DNA of 5,374 nucleotides from DASZHA01 sp049644325 (GTDB taxonomy: Bacteria; Chloroflexota; Dormibacteria; DASZGP01). A model generated the notes under the pieces. That model had not been told where the DNA came from, did not search any database, and was given only the letters and a program-made list of their open reading frames with translations. This document shows positions 1-5,351 of the stretch, piece after piece (position 1 is the first letter of the stretch; each line of letters begins with the position of its first letter). Location: positions 1 to 5,374 of the forward strand of contig JBARRR010000084.1 of NCBI GenBank assembly GCA_049644325.1. The letters are read 5' to 3'. The translations under genes and the position numbers were made by a program.

Positions 1-550
1 CCTCGGCGACCTGGCAACCGGTCTGGCCGCTGCCAACCACCAGCACCGTGCCTTCCGGTAGCGCGCCCGGGCTGGTGTAGCCCTCGGCATCGATGACGTG
101 CAGGCCTGCGGGAAGGGTGCTCGCGCCTGGGGGGCGGTGCGGCTTCTGGTAGGCGCCGGTGGCGAGCACAACCGTCGACGTATGGAGATCGCCGTGGTTG
201 GTCCGCAAAAGGAACCCACCATCAGCGCCGTCGAGCGAGGAGACCTCGACGCCCTCGCGGATTTCCCCGCTGGTCTTCTTCGCGTAGCGCTCGAGGTAGC
301 CGACGATGTCATCGCGAGGCATGAAGGCATCCGGGTCGTCGCCGTCGTACTCGTGGCCTGGGAGCTGCAGCGTCCAGTTGGGAAGCACCAGGGTGAAGCT
401 GTCCCAGCGACCGCGCCAGGTCTGCCCGACCCGGCCGCGTTCAAGGACAACGTGCTGCACTCCCCGCTGGGACAGCTCGTAGCTGACGGCCAGGCCGGCC
501 TGTCCGCCCCCGATGATTACGACGCCTTCGACACCATTGCTTGCGGCCAC
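1..550 (-). CDS. Flavin-containing monooxygenase-like FAD/NAD(P)-dependent oxidoreductase, N-terminal 183 residues (3' end outside the window)
   Basis: Translation of the minus strand from a GTG at 550 stays open to the window edge. It shows an FAD-binding Rossmann motif GGGQAG at residues 14-19, with acidic Glu37 at the end of the second strand, where such folds hold the FAD ribose. Next come a WRGRWDSF and PNW segment (45-59), an LATGAY motif at 129-134 and a second dinucleotide motif GSGQTG at 173-178, probably the NAD(P)H site. This order is that of class B flavin monooxygenases and related single-component flavoproteins, which use NADPH and O2 to oxygenate small organic substrates. The substrate cannot be read from this half. 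The GTG start is supported by GAGGAGGG 7 nt upstream and by the FAD motif beginning just after it. The gene is transcribed away from the barrel protein and epoxide hydrolase genes. Family placement is firm; the exact subfamily (possibly the MSMEG_0569-like oxidoreductases) is a guess. Confidence 0.9.
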   Translation of the reverse strand, partial: MAASNGVEGVVIIGGGQAGLAVSYELSQRGVQHVVLERGRVGQTWRGRWDSFTLVLPNWTLQLPGHEYDGDDPDAFMPRDDIVGYLERYAKKTSGEIREGVEVSSLDGADGGFLLRTNHGDLHTSTVVLATGAYQKPHRPPGASTLPAGLHVIDAEGYTSPGALPEGTVLVVGSGQTGCQVAE

Positions 551-557
551 CTTCGCA

Positions 558-565
558 CCCTCCTC
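558..565 (-). promoter_or_regulatory. Strong Shine-Dalgarno site of the flavin monooxygenase gene
   Basis: The minus strand reads GAGGAGGG here, followed by a 7-nt spacer and the GTG at 550. It is nearly a perfect complement to the 3' end of 16S rRNA. It fixes the GTG start, since no in-frame ATG precedes the FAD-binding motif. Confidence 0.8.
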
Positions 566-598
566 ACGTCTGTACGCGGCTCCTCGGCCGGCAAGTCG

Positions 599-627
599 AG
601 GATAAAACCTTTGGGAACAGAATCTAA
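599..627 (-). promoter_or_regulatory. Possible promoter of the flavin monooxygenase gene
   Basis: On the minus strand a TATCCT hexamer (599-604) fits the TAnnnT pattern of high-GC -10 boxes. It lies 17 nt downstream of TTAGAT (622-627), which keeps only the first TT of a -35 consensus. Transcription would begin near 592 and give a leader of about 40 nt that contains the strong ribosome-binding site. The region is clearly richer in A+T than the flanking genes. This is pattern matching only; the -35 is poor. Confidence 0.35.
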
Positions 628-638
628 CGCCATCCCAA
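611..638. repeat. Inverted repeat TTGGGA-N16-TCCCAA in the divergent intergenic region; possible operator
   Basis: TTGGGA at 611-616 and TCCCAA at 633-638 are perfect 6-bp inverted half-sites separated by 16 nt. Their centres are about 22 bp apart, so a dimeric regulator could touch both half-sites on one face of the helix two turns apart. It lies between the divergent monooxygenase and barrel-protein genes and overlaps the possible promoter of the former. No regulator gene is visible in the window. A 6-bp match could arise by chance. Confidence 0.3.
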
Positions 639-647
639 TGCGAACAG

Positions 648-653
648 TAAACT
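648..653 (+). promoter_or_regulatory. Possible -10 box for a leaderless transcript of the small barrel-type gene
   Basis: TAAACT matches the TAnnnT -10 pattern and ends 8 nt before the GTG at 662, so transcription would begin at or very near that codon. No Shine-Dalgarno sequence is visible before this GTG or before the alternative ATG at 638, which agrees with leaderless expression. No recognisable -35 hexamer lies at the expected distance. Confidence 0.3.
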
Positions 654-661
654 GGGTCGGA

Positions 662-991
662 GTGAGCCAGCTCAACGTCATCGTCATCCACATTACGGCC
701 GACGAGGCCGAGGAATACGAGAGGATGTTCGAGGAGGAGGAGCTCCCGCGCTGGCGCCAGTACCACGCCGATGGGAAGTTTCTGAACGCGCGGTTCTATC
801 GATCCCAGTTCGGCACCGACGAGCGCAGCGACGTTGTCAAGTACGTGATCGTGGTCGAAGTCCCGGGCATGGCGGAGCACTCGGCGCATGACAGCGACCC
901 CGAGTTTCAGGACTTCGACCGTCGCGTCGACAGGCTCCAGCCCGAGCAGCCGCTGGTGTACGGCGGCGAGGTGGTCCACTCAGTCGGCTGA
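662..991 (+). CDS. Small conserved-looking protein, probably dimeric alpha/beta-barrel (ABM/EthD-like) fold
   Basis: The predicted protein is 109 residues from GTG 662; an in-frame ATG at 638 would give 117. It begins with a beta-strand (LNVIVIHI), then a strongly acidic, amphipathic helix containing EEYERMFEEEELPRW. A beta segment with FLNARFYRSQ follows, then a second strand (VVKYVIVVEV), a short helix with FQDFDRRVDRL, and a final strand near VVHSVG. Strand-helix-strand-strand-helix-strand in about 105 residues is the ferredoxin-like pattern of dimeric alpha/beta-barrel proteins, which include cofactor-free monooxygenases, EthD-type proteins and stress proteins. I do not recognise the exact family, and no catalytic residue can be named. 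I chose GTG 662 because the first strand begins directly after it. The gene runs 54 nt ahead of the epoxide hydrolase and is probably co-transcribed with it. Fold assignment is inferred from pattern, not from a search. Confidence 0.7.
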   Translation: MSQLNVIVIHITADEAEEYERMFEEEELPRWRQYHADGKFLNARFYRSQFGTDERSDVVKYVIVVEVPGMAEHSAHDSDPEFQDFDRRVDRLQPEQPLVYGGEVVHSVG

Positions 992-1029
992 CGTTCGTGC
1001 CACAATTCGCGCCGGCCCAGTCGGCCATC

Positions 1030-1036
1030 GGGGAGG
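1030..1036 (+). promoter_or_regulatory. Shine-Dalgarno site that supports the TTG start of the epoxide hydrolase
   Basis: GGGGAGG lies 9 nt before the TTG at 1046. The first in-frame ATG (1091) has no such site and would remove the first beta-strand of the hydrolase fold. The site therefore decides in favour of TTG. Confidence 0.75.
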
Positions 1037-1045
1037 TGCGACGTT

Positions 1046-2005
1046 TTGACTGAGATAACCCACCGGCATGTCGAGACCAACGGCATCCGCATGCACATCG
1101 CCGAAGCCGGGGAGGGGCGGCCGGTCATCCTCTGCCACGGATGGCCCGAGCTCTGGTACTCGTGGCGGCGGATCATCCCTGGGCTGGCGGACGCCGGCAA
1201 CCATGTGGTGGCGATCGACTCCCGCGGCTACGGGAAGACCGATGCGCCCGCCGAGGTCACCGACTACGACATGCCCCACCTCATGGGCGACCTGGTCGGC
1301 CTGCTGGACGCGCTGGGCGAGGAGAAGGCCGTCTTCATCGCCCACGACTGGGGCGCAATCGTCCTCTGGCAGTTTCTCCTACAGCACCCTGACCGGGTCG
1401 AGGGTGCGGTGAGCATCAGCGTGCCGTTCGCGCCCCGCGGCGAGATGTCCACGATCGCCCTGCTGCGGCTTTTGGCCGAGGACAAGTTCATGTACATGCT
1501 CTACTTCCAGGAGCAGGGTCCCGCAGAAGAGGAGCTGGCGCGGGACACAGCGGACACCTTCCGGCGCGCCATGTGGTCTTTGTCCGGTGGTGCCTCCGCC
1601 GCCGATCATCCCCCCGCGTTCGGCGACGGCCCGGGGTTCCTCGACGGCCGCAAGGGACCGGAACAGCTGCCCGAATGGCTGACCCAGGAGGACCTCGACT
1701 ACTTCGCCTCGGAGTTCAGGCGCACTGGGTTCAGGGGGTCGCTGAACTGGTATCGCAACATGGACCACAACTGGGAGATCAGCGCCGATACCAGCGGGGC
1801 CCACGTCACCGTGCCGACCTTGTTCATCACCGGCGACCGCGACCCCGTACGCGAGCTGCTGCCGGAGTCGATCATGGATGGCTGGCTCGACGACCACCGC
1901 GGCAACGTGATCATCCCCGGCGCCGGGCATTGGGAAGACCAGGAGAAGCCGGCCGAGGTGCTGGCGGCGGTCCTGCCCTTCCTCGAGAGCCTGCCGCCGC
2001 ACTGA
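1046..2005 (+). CDS. Epoxide hydrolase, alpha/beta-hydrolase fold (319 residues)
   Basis: The full catalytic set of soluble epoxide hydrolases is visible. HGWP at residues 31-34 is the HGxP oxyanion-hole motif. HDWG at 100-103 carries the nucleophile Asp101. GDRDPV at 263-268 supplies the acid Asp266, and GAGHWEDQE at 292-300 the base His295. Tyr153 (LYFQ) and Tyr236 (NWYRN) sit where the two lid tyrosines that polarise the epoxide oxygen are expected. The enzyme should open epoxides to vicinal diols through an ester intermediate, in the cytoplasm; there is no signal peptide or membrane segment. Length is normal for the family. An Asp nucleophile also occurs in haloalkane and fluoroacetate dehalogenases, but HGxP together with the lid tyrosines favours epoxide hydrolase. 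The TTG start is supported by GGGGAGG. The gene lies 54 nt after the barrel-type gene and 3 nt before the cation ATPase. Confidence 0.93.
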   Translation: MTEITHRHVETNGIRMHIAEAGEGRPVILCHGWPELWYSWRRIIPGLADAGNHVVAIDSRGYGKTDAPAEVTDYDMPHLMGDLVGLLDALGEEKAVFIAHDWGAIVLWQFLLQHPDRVEGAVSISVPFAPRGEMSTIALLRLLAEDKFMYMLYFQEQGPAEEELARDTADTFRRAMWSLSGGASAADHPPAFGDGPGFLDGRKGPEQLPEWLTQEDLDYFASEFRRTGFRGSLNWYRNMDHNWEISADTSGAHVTVPTLFITGDRDPVRELLPESIMDGWLDDHRGNVIIPGAGHWEDQEKPAEVLAAVLPFLESLPPH

Positions 2006-2008
2006 TCC

Positions 2009-4402
2009 ATGTCCGTGATCGGTGCACCGCTCAGTCCAGCTGCTGAGGAGGAGCACGTCGCGGGCCTGAGCGCCGCCGAGGTTGCCGACCGTGTCGCCAG
2101 GGGCCAGACCAACGCCAGCGGTCACCACACCAGCCGGACCTTCGGCGAGATCCTGCGCGCCAACGTCCTGACCCGTTTCAACTTCATCCTGGGCACCCTG
2201 CTGGTCGTGATCCTGGCGGTGGGACACCCGCAGGACGCCGTCTTCGGCCTGGTCCTGATCAGCAACACCCTGATCGGTGTCGTCCAGGAGCTGCGGGCCA
2301 AGCGGACGCTCGACCGGCTGGCGGTGCTAAATGCTCCACGCGCCAACGTGGTCCGCGACGGCCAGGTCGTCGATGTCGCCGTCGAGGAGGTGGTGCTCGA
2401 CGACCTGATGGTGATCAGGACCGGCGACCAGCTGGTGGCCGACGGTGTCGTCACCGACGAAAAGTCGCTGCAGGTCGACGAGTCCCTGCTCACCGGCGAG
2501 TCCGACCCGGTCGACAAGGCGCTCGGTGACCAGGCGCTGTCGGGGAGCTTCGTCGTTGCCGGCTCCGGGCGGTACCGCGCCACCGCCGTGGGCGCGGACG
2601 CCTACGCGCGCAAGCTGGCCAGCGAGGCGCGTCAGTTCACGCGGGTGCGGTCGGAGCTGGTCGACGGGATCAACCGCATCCTCCGCTACATCACCTTCGC
2701 CATCCCCTTCGCCGCGGCCCTCCTGCTCTGGAGCCAGTTCCAGGCTCACGACGACTGGCGTGAGGCGCTGGCGGGGACGGTCGCCGGCATCGTGGGGATG
2801 GTGCCGCAAGGCCTGGTGCTGCTGACCAGCGTCGCCTTCGGCGTCGCCGCGATCACCCTGGCGCGGCGCAAGGTCCTGGTCCAGGAACTGCCGGCGGTTG
2901 AGGGACTGGCGCGGGTCGACGTGGTGTGCTGCGACAAGACGGGCACCTTGACCGATGGCTCGATCGCCTTCGACCGCGTCGAGCGGCTGCACGAGTCGGA
3001 ACACGTGGAACACGCTCTCGGGGCGCTCGCCGACGACGAGAACCGCAACGGCACCCTGGTGGCACTGGCTGACGCTTTCCCTCCGACCGACGGCTGGATC
3101 CGCACCGGCGCGATCCCGTTTTCGTCCGCCCGCAAGTGGAGCGCGGCAACGTTCGGCGAACGAGGGTCGTGGGTGCTGGGCGCGCCCGAGATGGTGCTCG
3201 GCGCCCTGGAGTCGATCCTCGAGGCGGCCGAGGCCGCGTTGTCGCGAGCCAACCAGCTGGCCGACACCGGTGAGCGGGTGCTGGTCCTCGGCCACAGCCA
3301 GCAGGCCCTGGAGGGCGAGGTGCTGCCCGAGGGTCTGACGCCGGTCGCCCTGGTGGTCTTCGCCGAGCAGGTGCGCAGCGACGCCGAGCCTGCGCTGGGC
3401 TACTTTGCCGAGCAGGGGGTAGCCATCAAGGTCATCTCCGGCGACAGCCCACACACCGTCGGTGCAGTCGCCGGCAGGGTGGGGCTGCCCCACGCCGACA
3501 AGCCCTTCGACGCGCGCCAGCTCCCGGAGGACATCGACGAGCTGGCCGCGGTGCTGGAGGAGCATTCGGTCTTCGGCCGCGTCACGCCGCGGCAGAAACA
3601 GGCCATGGTCAAGGCGCTGCAGGCGCGCGGCCACACCGTGGCGATGTTCGGCGACGGCGTCAACGACGCCCTCGCCCTGAAGCTGGCCGACACCGGGGTC
3701 GCCATGGGCAACGGCGCCCCGGCAACCAAGGCGGTGGCCCAGCTGGTGCTGCTTGACGGTCGCTTCTCGACCATGCCCGGGGTGGTCGCCGAGGGCCGAC
3801 GCGTCACCGCCAACATCGAGCGGGTGGCCAACCTCTTCGTGACCAAGTCCGTATGGGCCACGATCCTGGCCGTCGTCGTCGGGGTTACCCTGGTCCCCTA
3901 CCCCTTCCTGCCACGCCACCTGACCGTGGTCGACGCGCTCTCGATCGGCGCCCCCGCCTTCTTCCTGGCCCTTGCCCCCAACCTGCGCCGCTACGTGCCA
4001 GGTTTCGTCGGCCGTGTCCTGCGCTTCGTCATCCCCGCCGGCGTCATCGTAGCCGGCACCATCGTCGGCGCCTTCTGGCTGGCGCACTCCCGCGAGCTCC
4101 CCATCAACCAGCAGCGGACGGCCGCCGCCATCGTCACCCTGATGTGCAGCCTCACGATCCTGGTGGTGCTGGCCATGCCCATGACCTGGCGTCGAGCGTT
4201 GCTGGTCGGCCTGATGATCGCGGGCTTCGTCCTGATCTTCCCAATCCAGGCGGTGCGCAACTTCGCGGCCATGGAACTGCCGGCCTCGGTGATGACCGAG
4301 ACCCTGCTGATTGGCGCGGCGGGCGTGGTCGCCCTGGCGGTCGGGCTGTCCCTGGTGCGCGAAAGAGCCACCCAGGTTACCCCGGGTGGCTCTCCCATCT
4401 AA
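2009..4402 (+). CDS. ctpE: CtpE-type cation-transporting P-type ATPase (797 residues)
   Basis: All P-type ATPase parts appear in order. A short cytoplasmic N-terminus is followed by M1-M2 (about 57-93), then the actuator domain with LTGES (161-165). M3-M4 (about 226-283) come next, then the phosphorylation motif CDKTGTLT with Asp309. A compact nucleotide-binding domain includes KWS and GAPE (391-394). The hinge motif is GDGVND (548-553), and M5-M10 (about 607-783) close the protein. From memory, the ELPAVEGLARVDVV segment, Lys613 in M5, the SIGAPAFFLALAPN segment in M6 and the length of 797 match mycobacterial CtpE, which has been linked to calcium uptake. Two oddities: the M4 motif reads PQGL (266-269) instead of PEGL, and the hinge reads MFGDG rather than MTGDG. 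The ATG lies 3 nt after the hydrolase stop without a clear ribosome-binding site, so translation may be coupled. GTG 2015 is an alternative start. Family is firm; the transported ion is inferred. Confidence 0.92.
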   Translation: MSVIGAPLSPAAEEEHVAGLSAAEVADRVARGQTNASGHHTSRTFGEILRANVLTRFNFILGTLLVVILAVGHPQDAVFGLVLISNTLIGVVQELRAKRTLDRLAVLNAPRANVVRDGQVVDVAVEEVVLDDLMVIRTGDQLVADGVVTDEKSLQVDESLLTGESDPVDKALGDQALSGSFVVAGSGRYRATAVGADAYARKLASEARQFTRVRSELVDGINRILRYITFAIPFAAALLLWSQFQAHDDWREALAGTVAGIVGMVPQGLVLLTSVAFGVAAITLARRKVLVQELPAVEGLARVDVVCCDKTGTLTDGSIAFDRVERLHESEHVEHALGALADDENRNGTLVALADAFPPTDGWIRTGAIPFSSARKWSAATFGERGSWVLGAPEMVLGALESILEAAEAALSRANQLADTGERVLVLGHSQQALEGEVLPEGLTPVALVVFAEQVRSDAEPALGYFAEQGVAIKVISGDSPHTVGAVAGRVGLPHADKPFDARQLPEDIDELAAVLEEHSVFGRVTPRQKQAMVKALQARGHTVAMFGDGVNDALALKLADTGVAMGNGAPATKAVAQLVLLDGRFSTMPGVVAEGRRVTANIERVANLFVTKSVWATILAVVVGVTLVPYPFLPRHLTVVDALSIGAPAFFLALAPNLRRYVPGFVGRVLRFVIPAGVIVAGTIVGAFWLAHSRELPINQQRTAAAIVTLMCSLTILVVLAMPMTWRRALLVGLMIAGFVLIFPIQAVRNFAAMELPASVMTETLLIGAAGVVALAVGLSLVRERATQVTPGGSPI
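4364..4393. terminator. Perfect 10-bp hairpin overlapping the ctpE 3' end; possible bidirectional terminator
   Basis: AGAGCCACCC (4364-4373) and GGGTGGCTCT (4384-4393) are perfect inverted arms around a 10-nt loop. The hairpin lies inside the last codons of the ATPase gene, ending 7 nt before its stop at 4400-4402. No U-tract follows on the plus strand (CCCATCT). On the minus strand only a short TTTCG run follows. It stands between convergent genes, where a shared terminator is expected. It could instead act as a 3'-end stabilising structure. Confidence 0.55.
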
Positions 4403-4429
4403 CGGATTCCCTCGGTGGAGGAAACCCCT

Positions 4430-4555
4430 CTAGGCGACCGCCTCCTCCGCCGTGATCGGAGCCTCGGACTCCGCACTGAGGACGGACTCGGACGGTTCTT
4501 GGACGATGGCCTTGCTCGCGGGCAAAACGAACCAGGCGGCCTTCTGTGACCCGGG
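4430..4555 (-). other. Intergenic spacer holding an open frame in phase with the VOC gene; possible lost C-terminal tail or tiny ORF
   Basis: Directly after the VOC stop (TGA, 4556-4558) the same minus-strand frame runs open for 41 codons to a TAG at 4430-4432. The predicted peptide starts with a basic-hydrophobic stretch (QKAAWFVLP) and turns acidic, rich in Ser, Ala and Glu, ending in TAEEAVA. About 80% of its codons end in G or C, as in real genes of this window. The only in-frame alternative start codon is a TTG about 11 codons in, without an evident ribosome-binding site, so independent translation looks unlikely. Other frames here are also open, which is common at this GC content, so length alone proves nothing. 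The remaining bases from 4403 to 4429 hold nothing else I can identify. Confidence 0.25.
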
Positions 4556-4930
4556 TCAGCCGGTCTGCATCAGGCCGATCAGGTTGCCCTCGCTGTCCTT
4601 GAACCACGCGGACCGGTGCGGCCCGCTGGTCGCCACACCGTCAACCGTCTTCAGGCCGGGCCAGTCGTACTCCTCGAAGACGACTCCGCGGGCGCGAAGG
4701 TCGCGCACCAGGGCGCTTACGTCGGCCACGTTGATGTTGGCCTGGGTGTGCCCGCCGGGCCGGTTGCCGCTGGGGTAGAGAAGGAACTCGCCGCCGCCCT
4801 CGAGGCGGTAAAGCAGCCCGCCTGGGTTCTCTTCGGCAGGGGCAAGGCCCAGCTTCTCCTCGTAGAAGGCGCGCGCCCTCTCGATGTCCTCGACGGGCAG
4901 CGCGGTGTAGACGTGGCCACCTCTCAGCAT
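4556..4930 (-). CDS. VOC (glyoxalase/bleomycin-resistance fold) family protein, 124 residues
   Basis: The protein has the two beta-alpha-beta-beta-beta modules of the vicinal oxygen chelate fold. Module one starts HVYTALPVEDIERARAFYEEKLGL (short motif DIERARAFYEEKLGL at 15-29) and includes GGEFLLYPS (46-54). Module two starts with ANINVADVSALVRDLRARG (64-82) and ends in SAWFKDSEGNLIGLM (107-121). Length is typical of single-domain members. The family includes glyoxalase I, extradiol dioxygenases and drug-binding resistance proteins; the substrate cannot be told. The final strand reads GLMQ where metal-dependent members often carry a Glu ligand, so a binding or non-classical role is possible. 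The ATG at 4930 is the only in-frame start before the fold. No clear ribosome-binding site precedes it, but a TAGCAT box does. It lies 28 nt after the membrane-protein gene on the same strand and converges on the ATPase gene. Confidence 0.9.
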   Translation of the reverse strand: MLRGGHVYTALPVEDIERARAFYEEKLGLAPAEENPGGLLYRLEGGGEFLLYPSGNRPGGHTQANINVADVSALVRDLRARGVVFEEYDWPGLKTVDGVATSGPHRSAWFKDSEGNLIGLMQTG

Positions 4931-4937
4931 GGCAGCG

Positions 4938-4943
4938 ATGCTA
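4938..4943 (-). promoter_or_regulatory. Possible -10 box for a leaderless VOC transcript
   Basis: The minus strand reads TAGCAT, matching TAnnnT, 7 nt before the ATG of the VOC gene. Transcription would start at about the A of the ATG, as in leaderless actinobacterial mRNAs. There is no good -35 element. If used, the VOC gene would have its own promoter inside the 28-nt gap after the membrane-protein gene. Confidence 0.3.
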
Positions 4944-4958
4944 CCCGCCGGGCGGAGG

Positions 4959-5351
4959 CTACGGGCTGAGTCTGGGCGGGATGGCGGCCGGACGCTGGCC
5001 GGCGGTCACGGAATGGCGCACGGCGGTGCCAGGGCTGGTCTGGGCAGTTTCGAGCTCACGGGCCTCCTCGGCGCGTTGCTTGGAGTCCTCCCAGAGGCCC
5101 CTGACGACCATGTAGCCAAGTCCCGCGGTCAGCCCCGCAGGCACAAGTCCCAGCACAATCGATATCGCCACCAGGGGGATCGCCGAGGACCCTGGCGAGC
5201 AGTTACCGATGCAGGCGAAGTACTGGGCGACGAAATACAATGTTGCAAGGGAAACGGCCAGCCAGCCCGCACCCACGATGACCGCGGTGAGTTTGAGCAG
5301 GCGGCTCGACGAGTTGTACCAAGAGCCGGATAGGAGTGGGTCTCTGTCCAT
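4959..5351 (-). CDS. Hypothetical two-helix membrane protein with a C-x3-C loop (130 residues)
   Basis: I do not recognise a family. A short polar N-terminus (1-17) precedes a first membrane helix at about 20-45. A small loop holds Cys47 and Cys51 (CIGNC) followed by SPGSS. A second helix spans about 57-83. A charged stretch then begins WEDSKQRAEEARELE (87-101), likely a short cytoplasmic coiled or amphipathic helix, and a Pro/Ser-rich tail ends the protein. If both ends are cytoplasmic, the cysteine loop faces outside, where the pair could form a disulfide. No catalytic motif is visible. The ATG at 5351 is the only possible ATG start: a TAA lies in frame 9 nt upstream, overlapping the AAGGA ribosome-binding site, which sits unusually close (3 nt). 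It is followed after 28 nt by the VOC gene on the same strand. That the gene is real rests on its clear helix pattern and composition. Confidence 0.75.
   Translation of the reverse strand: MDRDPLLSGSWYNSSSRLLKLTAVIVGAGWLAVSLATLYFVAQYFACIGNCSPGSSAIPLVAISIVLGLVPAGLTAGLGYMVVRGLWEDSKQRAEEARELETAQTSPGTAVRHSVTAGQRPAAIPPRLSP

Noticed and set aside
98..637. Plus-strand open frame leading into the small barrel-type gene, giving a 297-residue product
   Set aside because: Its first part lies opposite the well-supported flavin monooxygenase gene. Its product there has no recognisable fold, while the minus strand shows clear FAD and NADPH motifs.
1008..1025. Short hairpin GCCG-N7-CGGC in the gap before the epoxide hydrolase, considered as a terminator or attenuator
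   Set aside because: A four-bp GC stem is expected by chance at this base composition, and no U-tract follows.
1379..2227. Minus-strand open frame (282 codons) opposite the epoxide hydrolase and the ATPase start
   Set aside because: It spans the junction of two strong plus-strand genes, and its product has no family features.
2327..4087. Long minus-strand open frame (586 codons) opposite the cation ATPase
   Set aside because: It is antisense to a gene with all P-type ATPase motifs. The product is rich in Gly, Asp, His and Arg without domains, which is typical of a high-GC shadow frame.
4377..4607. Minus-strand 76-codon frame covering the spacer between ctpE and the VOC gene
   Set aside because: The product is Arg/Gly/Pro-rich and looks non-coding, and it overlaps the VOC 3' end in another frame. 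The frame in phase with the VOC gene is the better candidate.
4929..5333. Plus-strand frame opposite the two-helix membrane protein
   Set aside because: The product is Gly/Arg/His-rich without structure, whereas the minus-strand product shows two clean membrane helices.
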